Shown: piece by piece, positions 52,451-61,298 of the stretch | Layout: each line of letters begins with the position of its first letter | Numbering within the stretch: the stretch's first letter is position 1 | Source of the DNA: Virgibacillus oceani | Lineage (GTDB): Bacteria; Bacillota; Bacilli; Bacillales; Amphibacillaceae | Direction of reading: 5' to 3' | Assembly: GCF_014638995.1 (NCBI RefSeq) | Contig: NZ_BMFR01000008.1 | Location: forward strand, 62,001-126,000 | Length of the DNA: 64,000 nucleotides | The notes under the pieces: model-generated | What the model was told of the DNA's origin: nothing | The model's database searches: none | The model's input: only the letters and a program-made list of their open reading frames with translations | Made by a program: the position numbers and the translations under genes

Positions 52451-53155
52451 ATGAAGAAAAGGATTCGATTTTCCACATTTGGTATAGTTGTAATTTTAAT
52501 TTTAATAGTAGTTAGTTTACTAGAAGACCAGAAACCTTCTGCTTCGAATTCCAAGGAAAATCATAATGAAACGCTTATAAGTAATCAAGCAGATGATAAT
52601 TCGACCGGGGACCCGTATAAAGTAGTGATTGATCCGGGACATGGTGGAAGTGATCCTGGTTCTATTGGTGCCAGTGGTTCATATGAAAAGGACTTCACGT
52701 TAAGCATTGCGATGGAGGTCTGCCAATTATTGAAGCAAGTACCGCAAATAGACGTTTATACAACAAGGGATGAAGATGTTTTCCTGTCTGCTGAAGCACG
52801 GGTCAGACCAAACTTTGCGAATGATCTAGGTGCAGATATATATATTTCTATCCATGCCAATACGTTTACAGATCCATCTGTTTCAGGAACGGAATCCTAT
52901 TATTTTAATCAAAACTCTTTATCTTTGGCGAATACTATACACAAACATGTTGTAGAGGCAACAGGTTTCAGAAATCGCGGGGTAAAGAAGGAGAACTATT
53001 TTGTATTAAAAGATACTGCCATGCCGGCAACCTTGCTTGAAATAGGTTATATAACCAATCCAAAAGATGAGCAAACCATGTTAACCGACGAATTTCAGCA
53101 ATCTGTTGCAACATCCATCAAAAACGGTGTAATGGAGTATTTGGAAATAGATTGA
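52451..53155 (+). CDS. N-acetylmuramoyl-L-alanine amidase (Amidase_3)
   Basis: The ATG at 52451 after GGGAGAGAG gives 234 residues. The longer frame runs inside the preceding gene. A membrane anchor (FGIVVILILIVVSLLED) and a linker lead to the Amidase_3 zinc domain: VVIDPGHGGSDPGSIGASG with the first zinc histidine, then VYTTRDEDVFLSAEARV, then the second in IYISIHANTF, and the catalytic glutamate in PATLLEIGYITNPKDEQTM. It cuts the bond between MurNAc and the stem peptide. There are no SH3 or SPOR wall-binding domains. It is co-transcribed with the deacetylase. Confidence 0.92.
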   Translation: MKKRIRFSTFGIVVILILIVVSLLEDQKPSASNSKENHNETLISNQADDNSTGDPYKVVIDPGHGGSDPGSIGASGSYEKDFTLSIAMEVCQLLKQVPQIDVYTTRDEDVFLSAEARVRPNFANDLGADIYISIHANTFTDPSVSGTESYYFNQNSLSLANTIHKHVVEATGFRNRGVKKENYFVLKDTAMPATLLEIGYITNPKDEQTMLTDEFQQSVATSIKNGVMEYLEID

Positions 53156-53160
53156 AAGGA

Positions 53161-53279
53161 GTGAAGCATGCTTCTCCTGTTTCAAAAATGAAGCAAAAGA
53201 ACCGTCCCAATGCTTCCTTTCACGCTGCCCATGCTTTACCCCGCCAATGAAACGGGAGAACCGTCCCTCTGCTTCCACA
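53161..53279. repeat. Degenerate GGGACGGTTC-family cluster overlapping a gene end
   Basis: GAAGCAAAAGAACCGTCCCA and GGGAGAACCGTCCCTCTGC are two inverted-arm copies, with GTGAAGCATG and other pieces between. The right copy lies inside the reverse-strand transporter gene and codes for its last residues. Confidence 0.75.
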
Positions 53280-54405
53280 CAAGTGCAAGCGCTAATGATG
53301 GAATGGAACAGGCTATCATTCCAATAAAGGCGTATCTTGGTTCAATTTCAAATAAATAGCCGCCAAAAATGGTGAATACGGCCGTTCCCCAGCTTAGTGC
53401 CAATGCTGAATACATTCCTTGTGCCATTGGTATTTGCTTAGGCTGAATATTATTGGTTAAGTATTTCATAAAGGCATAGTGTCCCATTGCAAATGAGCAT
53501 GCATGCAACGTTTGTGCTATACAGAATACGATAACGTTCGGAAAGGTAAATACCAATATCCATCTAACAGTAGACCCAAGCGCAGCCAATGCAAGTAACG
53601 AGCTCGCTGAAAATCGATGAAACACCCGGTCTGCAACGGAGAAAAAAGTGATTTCTGCAAGGACGGCAATGTTCAGGATTATACCAATTAAATAGGTGGA
53701 CGTATCTATTTCCTGCAAGAAAAGATAGCCATAATTGTAATACGAAGCATGTGCTGATTGCAGTAAAATGACTATAAGAAGTACCATGCCGAAATGTTTG
53801 ACGCGAAATAATTTCAGCATGCCTGTCTTATTTTTCGTATGCTGCTGCGGTTTTTCAGATAATACGAAAGGCGCACGCATAAAACCAAGACTTACGAATA
53901 CGATTATACCTAGCATTAGTGCCCATAAAATCACTTCATCACCAAGCATGCCTGTAAAGACGGTTAAAACCATGCCAGCTACGACAAAACCGATGGATCC
54001 CCATTGCCGGCTTCTTCCATAATGGTTTAATTCTTTATTTTGCATAAGGATACCAGCGGCACTATCTAAAGCAGGCATCAATGCCGGGTAAGCCAAATGC
54101 AATAGTAGTGTGGCGATAAGCAGGCTGGCGAAGGAACCTGCTGGAATATAACAGAGAATAGCAATCAGCGTGCCAATTCCTGCTCCATTTAATAAGGTTT
54201 TACTGCTGAATTTCCCTGATAAATATGGAAAAGCAACTAATGTTGAAAGCCCCCTTGCAACCAATCCTAAGCTCATAATCAAACTAGCTTCGGAAACAGT
54301 AATTCCTTTTGTATGAATCATCCATCCTGTCCAATAGGGAAGAAAAATGCCCCATGTCATAAAAAAACTAAAAAATTGAGTACTCATCCAGCGTTGTGTG
54401 TTCAT
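53236..54405 (-). CDS. MFS transporter (HcaT/nucleoside-symporter-like)
   Basis: This is a 389-residue protein with about twelve spans. QRWMSTQFFSFFMTWGIFLP begins it, and PALMPALDSAAGILMQNKEL with YGRSRQWGSIGFVVAGM is the pattern of the MFS_1-like group that includes HcaT (3-phenylpropionate) transporters. The last 13 residues (WKQRDGSPVSLAG) are encoded by an intergenic repeat, so the original C-terminus has been replaced. It is divergent from a Crp-type regulator gene 83 bases away. The substrate is unknown. Confidence 0.85.
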   Translation of the reverse strand: MNTQRWMSTQFFSFFMTWGIFLPYWTGWMIHTKGITVSEASLIMSLGLVARGLSTLVAFPYLSGKFSSKTLLNGAGIGTLIAILCYIPAGSFASLLIATLLLHLAYPALMPALDSAAGILMQNKELNHYGRSRQWGSIGFVVAGMVLTVFTGMLGDEVILWALMLGIIVFVSLGFMRAPFVLSEKPQQHTKNKTGMLKLFRVKHFGMVLLIVILLQSAHASYYNYGYLFLQEIDTSTYLIGIILNIAVLAEITFFSVADRVFHRFSASSLLALAALGSTVRWILVFTFPNVIVFCIAQTLHACSFAMGHYAFMKYLTNNIQPKQIPMAQGMYSALALSWGTAVFTIFGGYLFEIEPRYAFIGMIACSIPSLALALVWKQRDGSPVSLAG

Positions 54406-54488
54406 TTTGTATCCCCCTCAGGTGATTGCATGATATCATGGAATTACATATAAAAAATATGAGATATCTCCTATTTTTGAGGTGAACG

Positions 54489-55160
54489 ATGGAAATTTAT
54501 CAAGGTAAGAAGAAGCAGCTGTATTTAGAAAAGAACTCTATTGCACATTTATTTTCCTTTCCAGTCGAAGAATTCATGGAAGTGCGTGAATATCAACGTG
54601 ATGATTGGATTATACAGGAAGGCATGAGGCCAGCTTTTTTATTTTACGTTTTAGAAGGAAAGGCGAAAATATATATAACCCATCAGAATGGAAAAGTGTC
54701 CTTAATTAATTTTATCAATGAAAATGAATATATTGGGGAAATGGAATTATTACATGATGTGTATTATACAAAAGGGATTCAAGCATTGACGAAAACGGTT
54801 TGTATTGCACTGCCAATGCATTACTATCGCACGAAATTGCTGGAGGATACGAAATTTCTCAGGGAGCTAACCAGGTTCTTAAGTGTAAAGGCAACACTTA
54901 TGGCGGCCAAGTATTCACAGCTTCTCGCTTTTCCACTTGAAAACCGGCTTGCAGATTTCATTTTGCAAACGGCGGATGAAGGGGTATATAAGGAGAAACA
55001 CGTAGTTGCATGTGATTATTTAGGTATATCCTATCGTCACTTCATGCATGTGCTTACACAGTTCTGCAATAAAGGATACCTGCAAAAGGAAGGGCGGACG
55101 TATTTAATTAAACAATTTAACTCCTTAGATGCGCTTGCTGAGATGCTGAAGAATAAGTAA
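54489..55160 (+). CDS. Crp/Fnr-family regulator (YeiL-like)
   Basis: The 223-residue protein has a cyclic-nucleotide-type domain (YQRDDWIIQEGMRPAFLFYV, LEGKAKIYITHQNGKVSLIN, GEMELLHDVYYTKGIQAL) and a C-terminal winged helix (VVACDYLGISYRHFMHVLTQ). It lacks the usual arginine-serine phosphate cassette for cAMP and has no cysteine cluster for iron, so its ligand is unknown. It diverges from the MFS transporter, which it probably controls. TGAGGTGAACG precedes the start. Confidence 0.85.
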   Translation: MEIYQGKKKQLYLEKNSIAHLFSFPVEEFMEVREYQRDDWIIQEGMRPAFLFYVLEGKAKIYITHQNGKVSLINFINENEYIGEMELLHDVYYTKGIQALTKTVCIALPMHYYRTKLLEDTKFLRELTRFLSVKATLMAAKYSQLLAFPLENRLADFILQTADEGVYKEKHVVACDYLGISYRHFMHVLTQFCNKGYLQKEGRTYLIKQFNSLDALAEMLKNK

Positions 55161-55205
55161 CCATTAAATGGATAACACTTAGTATAAAAAAATGGAGGGG
55201 AAGCA

Positions 55206-55811
55206 ATGGAAAAGGAAAGACGCATTCACCTATTTGACAAACAGGCAGCTAAATATGAAAAAAGAAGGAAACGGCAGTCAGGAAATGGATGGCGCAGAAG
55301 AATGTTTGGGTCGGTTAAGGGGAAAACACTTGAAGTGGCGGTCGGTGCGGGAATGAATTTTAATTATTTTCCGAAGTCGATAGAATACACGGGGGTTGAT
55401 TTTAGCCCTGCAATGCTTGAAAAAGCTAAGGCAGCTGCGAAAGAATACGCTATAAAGTCGGAGTTTGTTTTGTCAGAAGTTGAAAATCTATCTTTTCCCG
55501 AGAATACGTTTGATACCATTGTTTCCTCAGGGACCTTGTGCAGTTATGAAGATCCAGTAAAGGTATTGAAACTATTTAACAAGTGGTGTAAAAAGGATGG
55601 GAAAATTTTATTGCTGGAACATGGAATAGTTGAAAATGCTGTATTAGGCTGGTTTCAAAAACGGCTAAACCCTTTCGTGCTAAAACGGGTAGGCTGCCAT
55701 CAGGATCGTGACATCCTGGAAATAGTGAGACGGTCCAGTGTTGAAATAGTGAATTGTGAAAGGGAATTATTAGGATATTTGTATATGATATGGGCTAGTC
55801 CTGACAAATAA
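55206..55811 (+). CDS. Class I SAM-dependent methyltransferase (UbiE/Methyltransf_11 type)
   Basis: The 201-residue Rossmann methyltransferase has motif I as GKTLEVAVGAGMNFNYFP, motif II in YTGVDFSPAMLEKAKAAA and motif post-I in LSFPENTFDTIVSSGTL. LLLEHGIVENAVLGWFQKRL is typical of phospholipid or quinone methylases near UbiE/PmtA. GGAGGGGAAGC precedes the start. It follows the Crp-type gene by 45 bases and may be in one operon with it. Substrate unknown. Confidence 0.85.
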   Translation: MEKERRIHLFDKQAAKYEKRRKRQSGNGWRRRMFGSVKGKTLEVAVGAGMNFNYFPKSIEYTGVDFSPAMLEKAKAAAKEYAIKSEFVLSEVENLSFPENTFDTIVSSGTLCSYEDPVKVLKLFNKWCKKDGKILLLEHGIVENAVLGWFQKRLNPFVLKRVGCHQDRDILEIVRRSSVEIVNCERELLGYLYMIWASPDK

Positions 55812-55997
55812 TGACCTTAGGAAGAATTATGTTTGTAACGGTTGTTTGAAATAAAAAAGTCTTGAATCAAATTTACACCACGTGATATTATTAGTTAGAT
55901 CAGTGTGTAGAGATATTGGTCTTCTTTTTATTGACCAAAAATATATGTCTTCATGATACGTCTGCCATCTGAAATATTATTTTTGGAGATGACGAAT

Positions 55998-56504
55998 ATG
56001 CATGAAGAAACAAGATTACCTCGAAACGGCAAAGAATTTATACTGTTCTTAGCTATCATTTCAATCCTTTCAGTAAATATTATTGCCCCACTTATTATGG
56101 GATTTGAATTTGGATTCCATAAACAGACTTATTTCGAAACATTACAGGTTATTCCATTTGTATGGATCTGTGTCATTCTATTGGTAACCCTGGTCGCAAA
56201 CCCGATTGTTAATAAATTGATAGCCAAGTTCACGAAGCCTACAGATGGATTTAATGCAAAAGTATTATTTACAATCCTGTTTAGCGTAACGATTTTGTCT
56301 ATTTTACTGACAATTATCGGAACCTGGATTGGCATGAGAGAGATCAGTTTAGAACCATTTCAAACGTTCTTTTATGATTGGCCACGAAACTTTTTTATTG
56401 CATTTTGGGTCGAAATGCTGATTGCACAGCCGATTGCTAGATTTGCAATGAAAAAGTTGCATGAAGGTCAGGCGCGTAAAGTGGTAAATGCGGATGATAT
56501 TTAG
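55998..56504 (+). CDS. DUF2798 integral membrane protein
   Basis: TTTGGAG fits the ATG at 55998, giving 168 residues. Two DUF2798 units are seen: FILFLAIISILSVNIIAPLI with VIPFVWICVILLVTLVANPI, then VLFTILFSVTILSILLTIIG with NFFIAFWVEMLIAQPIARFA. Each has two spans, so there are four in total, and the AQPIARFAMKKLH end is characteristic. Function unknown. A very strong terminator follows. Confidence 0.85.
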   Translation: MHEETRLPRNGKEFILFLAIISILSVNIIAPLIMGFEFGFHKQTYFETLQVIPFVWICVILLVTLVANPIVNKLIAKFTKPTDGFNAKVLFTILFSVTILSILLTIIGTWIGMREISLEPFQTFFYDWPRNFFIAFWVEMLIAQPIARFAMKKLHEGQARKVVNADDI

Positions 56505-56560
56505 TTCAAAGCCTATATAGGTTTGGGATAACCTAGACAAAAATTCTTGATACTTCAGCA

Positions 56561-56606
56561 AATAAAATGGCATGTGAAAAGAATTATTTTCACATGCCAT
56601 TTTATT
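56561..56606. terminator. Strong bidirectional terminator
   Basis: AATAAAATGGCATGTGAAAA and TTTTCACATGCCATTTTATT are exact 20-base arms with a 6-base loop. It serves both the DUF2798 gene and the reverse-strand gene to the right. Confidence 0.9.
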
Positions 56607-56696
56607 ATTTGTCGTTTAAGGCAATCATTTCAGAAGGGAACTTACTAGGTATGCACTTTTTCAGGTCTAGCATATTTGGATCATTTTTATTTTCCT

Positions 56697-57893
56697 TTAC
56701 GAAAATTTCGACCGCAGCTCAGTGACATTTGACAATCCGAAATCGTGTTCACTAACCAAATAACGATTAAAAAAGTCTAAATCTATTCCTGTTATTCGAT
56801 GAAAATAACCAGTCTCTGCCATCCAGTCATTTTCAATCATCTGTCGAATATCGATTATTCCTTTTTTAATAGTTAAGTCCATGATCGATTTTATTTTTTG
56901 TGGTTTTTGAATAGGAATTACCTCATCAAGAGGTTCCCTTTTTAAATAGCCTTTTCGATGAAGAGCTGCATAAAAATTACGATGACTTTTCGCATCCAAT
57001 ATACCTAAATTTGCTGCACGATAACCTAAAACTTGTAAAGACGTTTTCCATTTCTTTTTTAGGTCAATATATGCATCCGGGTTAGTTATATGATCGGTAG
57101 CCCGCAAATCAGTTAAATAGGAATCTTCGGGCAGAAGAAACGCACCAGCAAACTGATTTGCTTCATTCTCAATTACTTTATGCTCTTTACTAGTTAAATT
57201 TGTAAACTCAACTAGATAGTGAAGCAACAAATGTCCTAATTCATGTGCAATATCAAAATTTCTCCTTACAGCTGAACGTTTTAAATTTCCTAGAATGATA
57301 AATGGCCTGTCCTGTTTTGTCCATATGCTATAAGCATCGATATCCTCACCAATTGCTTTTTCAAATACAAAGATGCCACTTTTCTCCACTAAAAACATTA
57401 GATCATCATTTGTGTCATTATGAAGCCCCAGTTCTTGGCGGGCAAGTCTGGCCGTTTTTCTTATTTGCGTTTCCCTGTCATCATTAGAAGTGTTGAGATA
57501 ATCAATTGTGTCATTTCGTAACTGAATAATTTTTTGCGTTGGGTAGGATACTTTGTACGTTAAATAGTTAATAAAGCTATCCAAAAATTCAATATGCTTA
57601 GCCTCCGCTTGGGTTTTAGAAATAACATTCATTACTTTTGAACGGTATGCAATGTTCATAACTGGTATATTTCCGTGGTTAAAATATCGGCTGAGCACGT
57701 CTTTATTATAAAAATATTTACTTCTAACCAGAAAAATAGATTTAAGATCATTAACAATCTTCATTTTTGGCGATGTATAATTATTTTCATATTGCCATAT
57801 TGCTTGTTCCGTAACATTTAACATGTTAGAGAGCTGTTTTCGTGAATAACCATGCATGGTGCGAAGATTGGTAAGATTTTCACCAATAAACAT
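56697..57893 (-). CDS. XRE repressor with ImmA/IrrE metallopeptidase domain (spr1629-like)
   Basis: Residues 1-65 are an XRE helix-turn-helix (FIGENLTNLRTMHGYSRKQL, VTEQAIWQYENN). The middle holds the zinc-peptidase motif HELGH in RRNFDIAHELGHLLLH near residue 225 and the third ligand in IENEANQFAGAFLLPEDSYL. The C-terminus adds about 120 residues. This one-piece regulator-protease, with the gene before it, resembles the Spr1629/Spr1628 repressor-toxin type. In ImmA-like systems the protease destroys a repressor to turn on partner genes. The partner lies 24 bases upstream on the same strand. Confidence 0.8.
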   Translation of the reverse strand: MFIGENLTNLRTMHGYSRKQLSNMLNVTEQAIWQYENNYTSPKMKIVNDLKSIFLVRSKYFYNKDVLSRYFNHGNIPVMNIAYRSKVMNVISKTQAEAKHIEFLDSFINYLTYKVSYPTQKIIQLRNDTIDYLNTSNDDRETQIRKTARLARQELGLHNDTNDDLMFLVEKSGIFVFEKAIGEDIDAYSIWTKQDRPFIILGNLKRSAVRRNFDIAHELGHLLLHYLVEFTNLTSKEHKVIENEANQFAGAFLLPEDSYLTDLRATDHITNPDAYIDLKKKWKTSLQVLGYRAANLGILDAKSHRNFYAALHRKGYLKREPLDEVIPIQKPQKIKSIMDLTIKKGIIDIRQMIENDWMAETGYFHRITGIDLDFFNRYLVSEHDFGLSNVTELRSKFS

Positions 57894-57917
57894 AATGCTC
57901 CCCCTATCTAAACTAAA

Positions 57918-58667
57918 TTAATTTTTTTCCTCTTGATCATCCTGAAAGATACCAATATCGTACTCTGCAGGGTCAATTAAATTATTATTTGTATCTGGAG
58001 CTATGATTTCTTTTTCGTTATCGGTCAGTTCGGCTCCAGAAATATATTTTGAAAGGTTATCAATCCTATATGCTATATTGTCACCTGGATTTGGCAAGTA
58101 ATGCATGATTTTTGAAATCTGAAATGCATCATCAATTTCATAAGTCAGAATGTGAAACTCATTATACAATTCCTGAAAGTGATTAAGATCATCTTGTACT
58201 AGGTCTTCTGAAATTTTAAACGAAAGTTGTATACTTTGTCTACTCGGATTTTCTACCTGTTGATGGTTGGTTGAGAATTCTAGTTTCTTATTAATTTTTG
58301 ATAGTTCATGGAGGTATGTTCGACGGATTTTATTATTTCCTTTATTGGGTAAAATTGCTTGAGAAAAGCTATTTTCATTAAAGTATGCAGCATTTTTAAT
58401 TAGAAATAGTTTTTTTGTGTCACCTTGAATAAATTGCAGGTAATCCCATGTTAGACCAGCTTTCGCCTTTTTGTAAGAAAAATTGAGATCACTGCAAATA
58501 TCTGCAATTTTACTTTCAATAAAGTTTCCTTTAGTCCATGCAAAAGCAGAGCTTATTTTCATTTTATTATGACGATCCATGCGATGTTCTATGTAATCTC
58601 GATAACCTTCCACAATAGCTTGAACAATCGTTTTGCTAATACCAGTATCAAATTTATACTGTTCCAA
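57918..58667 (-). CDS. DUF5986-like partner of the repressor-protease gene
   Basis: GGAG fits a TTG at 58667 with 8-base spacing; ATGs at 58673 and 58685 are alternatives with poorer sites. The 249-residue protein is soluble and charged and starts EQYKFDTGISKTIVQAIVEG. A central SSAFAWTKGNFIESKIADIC and the YLQFIQGDTKKLFLIKNAAY strand are its best features. I place it near DUF5986 mainly by the pairing with an XRE-ImmA gene, so the toxin role is inferred from context. It is probably the first gene of the operon. Confidence 0.55.
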   Translation of the reverse strand: MEQYKFDTGISKTIVQAIVEGYRDYIEHRMDRHNKMKISSAFAWTKGNFIESKIADICSDLNFSYKKAKAGLTWDYLQFIQGDTKKLFLIKNAAYFNENSFSQAILPNKGNNKIRRTYLHELSKINKKLEFSTNHQQVENPSRQSIQLSFKISEDLVQDDLNHFQELYNEFHILTYEIDDAFQISKIMHYLPNPGDNIAYRIDNLSKYISGAELTDNEKEIIAPDTNNNLIDPAEYDIGIFQDDQEEKN

Positions 58668-58685
58668 AGTCATCACTCCTGTCAT

Positions 58686-58960
58686 AGAAATGTATTTTGA
58701 CTATATTTTAACTTATATTAGCAGATTAGGGAATGATTAATTTTTATATTTTTAAAGTTTAAATGAAAATCATAGCTTATTTTATAGTTAGATTGAAAAA
58801 CTCGATGTTGAACTTATAGAAACTGCCTTTATCCAAGCTAGATATTTTACCAACTATTAAATACACTGCATTTATCACGTTTTTGTAACAATATATTTTA
58901 TTCTATTGCTTTTAGTGATACACTAATAGTAGGTTATTTTTGATCAGAAAAGATGTGTAA
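58686..58960. other. Divergent promoter region, AT-rich
   Basis: About 275 bases between the repressor-toxin pair and mqo with no frame of note. Promoters for both directions must lie here, but no consensus pair is convincing. Confidence 0.4.
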
Positions 58961-58963
58961 TTA

Positions 58964-59011
58964 GGATGCACCCTGGTTTGCTTTGACATCTGAGAGGGCG
59001 CACCTGCATCC
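58964..59011 (+). promoter_or_regulatory. Hairpin in the mqo leader
   Basis: GGATGCA (58964-58970) and TGCATCC (59005-59011) are exact arms, with CCC and GGG able to pair inside. TTTCT follows. It could be a weak attenuator or just a stable 5' end. Confidence 0.4.
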
Positions 59012-59048
59012 TTTCTGCAAATCTCATTTGATAAGAAGGATGGAAAAC

Positions 59049-60572
59049 ATGAGTAACAAACATACTACAACGGATGTTATCCTAATTGGCGCTGGAATCA
59101 TGAGCGCGACATTGGGATCATTTTTAAAAGAACTGGCACCAGATTGGAGAATTACCATTTTTGAAAAACTCGATAAGGCAGGGGAAGAAAGCTCTAACGA
59201 ATGGAATAATGCGGGAACTGGACATTCTGCATTGTGCGAGCTTAACTACACACCTGAACAGCCGGACGGGTCGATAGATATTACGAAGGCATTAAAAATA
59301 AATGAACAGTTTCAGCTTTCCAAGCAATTTTGGTCTTATCTTGTAAACAGTAATCAGCTAGACAATCCAAGAGATTTTATTATGCCATTGCCACATATGA
59401 GTTTAGTGCATGGAGAAGATAATGTGGAATTTTTAAAGAAACGGGTTGAAGCACTTTCTGACAATCCGCTATTCGATGGAATGGAGTTTTCCGATGATCC
59501 AGAAACGTTGAAGAACTGGATTCCGCTAATAATGAATGAGCGTTCAGTAGATGAGCCGATAGCAGCAACAAAAATTGATTCTGGAACGGATGTTAACTTT
59601 GGAGCGTTGACTCGTAAATTGCTGGACCATTTAAAGAGTCAAGATGTTACGATCAATTACAATCATACTGTGGATGATATAAAACGTACGGAAGACGGTA
59701 CATGGGAATTGAAAGTACGGAATTATGAAGAGGATAAACTGGAATACCATACAGCAAAATTCGTCTTTGTTGGTGCAGGTGGAGGGGCGTTGCCTTTACT
59801 GCAAAAAACCGGTATACCGGAATCGAAGCATATTGGCGGATTCCCGGTAAGCGGCTTATTTTTGGTGTGCAATAATCCGGAAGTTGTTGCCGAACACCAT
59901 GCGAAGGTATACGGTAAAGCTAAGGTTGGCGCGCCGCCAATGTCTGTTCCGCACCTTGACACAAGATTTCTTGGTGATAAAAAGTCATTATTGTTCGGAC
60001 CATACGCTGGCTTTTCGCCGAAGTTTCTAAAGAACGGATCATTGTTCGATTTGGTTGGTTCCGTCAAGCCGAATAATCTTTTAACAATGCTTGCAGCGGG
60101 TGTGAAAAACGTTTCTTTGACCAAGTACCTGATCGAGCAAGTTTTACAATCGAAGGAAAAACGCATGGAAGAATTACGTGAATTTGTCCCGAATGCGAAA
60201 AGCAAGGATTGGGATATTGTCGTAGCGGGGCAGCGCGTGCAGGTTATTAAGGATACCGAAGCGGGTGGTAAAGGAACGCTTCAATTTGGTACGGAGGTCG
60301 TTAGTGGTGCTAATGGGACAATTGCAGCATTGCTCGGTGCTTCTCCGGGTGCCTCAACAGCTGTTCACGTAATGCTTGAAGTATTAGAAAAATGCTTCCC
60401 GCAACAAGCGAAGGAATGGGAACCGAAAATAAAAGAAATCATTCCTTCATACGGCAAGTCGCTTAAAGATAATCCAGAGCTCGCCCGTAGAATTCAAACT
60501 GAAACAGCACAGGCGCTGGGCTTAGTAAATCAGCAACAAAAAAACGCAGATAATATATTACAGGAAGCATAG
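59049..60572 (+). CDS. mqo: Malate:quinone oxidoreductase
   Basis: AAGGA fits the ATG at 59049, giving 507 residues; the longer frame begins in the leader hairpin. The FAD site is [20 protein letters not shown], and [20 protein letters not shown] with [11 protein letters not shown] is unique to Mqo. [20 protein letters not shown] is the C-terminal FAD motif. The membrane-attached enzyme oxidises malate to oxaloacetate and reduces menaquinone. It complements or replaces NAD malate dehydrogenase in the TCA cycle. A strong palindromic terminator follows directly. Confidence 0.95.
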   Translation: MSNKHTTTDVILIGAGIMSATLGSFLKELAPDWRITIFEKLDKAGEESSNEWNNAGTGHSALCELNYTPEQPDGSIDITKALKINEQFQLSKQFWSYLVNSNQLDNPRDFIMPLPHMSLVHGEDNVEFLKKRVEALSDNPLFDGMEFSDDPETLKNWIPLIMNERSVDEPIAATKIDSGTDVNFGALTRKLLDHLKSQDVTINYNHTVDDIKRTEDGTWELKVRNYEEDKLEYHTAKFVFVGAGGGALPLLQKTGIPESKHIGGFPVSGLFLVCNNPEVVAEHHAKVYGKAKVGAPPMSVPHLDTRFLGDKKSLLFGPYAGFSPKFLKNGSLFDLVGSVKPNNLLTMLAAGVKNVSLTKYLIEQVLQSKEKRMEELREFVPNAKSKDWDIVVAGQRVQVIKDTEAGGKGTLQFGTEVVSGANGTIAALLGASPGASTAVHVMLEVLEKCFPQQAKEWEPKIKEIIPSYGKSLKDNPELARRIQTETAQALGLVNQQQKNADNILQEA

Positions 60573-60611
60573 TGGGACACGGGGGTCAGACCCCGTGTCC
60601 CACTATTTTTT
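60571..60611. terminator. GTGGGACAC palindrome acting as terminator
   Basis: AGTGGGACACGGGG (60571-60584) and CCCCGTGTCCCACT (60591-60604) are exact arms around GTCAGA, followed by ATTTTTTT. It starts at the last base of the mqo stop codon and is a member of an intergenic repeat family. Confidence 0.88.
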
Positions 60612-60728
60612 TGATGCGGGGGCTTTAGACCATAAGAGCAAGAATGAGGATGCAATCACTAATGCTGCCTAGTAAAATAAGTTATACCAAATAAGCATTT
60701 ACGCGAAACAAAGTTAGGGTGGTCGCTG

Positions 60729-61286
60729 ATGGAAGCTGTCAATTTTACGTTTGAAGAGATGTGGGATAGGATTATCGCTTGTGATCATAAATATGATGGT
60801 TTATTTTTTACCGCTGTAAAAACAACTAAAATATATTGCAGGCCATCCTGCAAATCCAGAAAGCCAAAAAAGGCAAATGTAGAATTTTATTATGATATCA
60901 ATGAAGTGGAACGTGCGGGTTATCGTGCTTGTAAAAGATGCCAGCCAGAGGTTGAGCATTCCCCGAATATTCAGCTAGTCAAAAGTACCATTACTGTTTT
61001 GGTTAATCATTATAATAACCATATGCGCCTAAAGGATATAGCCGATGAAGTTGGGATAAGTGCCTTTTATCTGGAACGAATATTTAAGGAGGAGACGGGT
61101 GATACACCTCGTACCTATTTGGAAAAAATCCGTGTTGATAAGGCAGCTCATCTCCTTAGAAGTACTGGCCAGACGAATCTTGAAATATGCTATGAGGTTG
61201 GCTTTCAAAGCCCATCCAATTTTTACAGAGTGTTTAAAAGCTGGATGGATTGTTCTCCCAATGAATATCGAAAACGCAATAGGTAA
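60729..61286 (+). CDS. adaA: AdaA: methylphosphotriester-DNA methyltransferase and activator
   Basis: The N-terminal 80 residues form the Ada zinc domain with four cysteines (YCRPSCKSRK at 37 and 41, and YRACKRCQPEVEHSPN near 68 and 71); one takes the methyl group from a DNA phosphotriester. The C-terminal 100 residues are an AraC helix-turn-helix (LKDIADEVGISAFYLERIFK, NLEICYEVGFQSPSNFYRVF). When methylated, the protein turns on the adaptive alkylation response. TTAGGGTGG precedes the start. The alkA and adaB genes follow in one operon. Confidence 0.95.
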   Translation: MEAVNFTFEEMWDRIIACDHKYDGLFFTAVKTTKIYCRPSCKSRKPKKANVEFYYDINEVERAGYRACKRCQPEVEHSPNIQLVKSTITVLVNHYNNHMRLKDIADEVGISAFYLERIFKEETGDTPRTYLEKIRVDKAAHLLRSTGQTNLEICYEVGFQSPSNFYRVFKSWMDCSPNEYRKRNR

Positions 61287-61298
61287 GGAGGTCATGCC

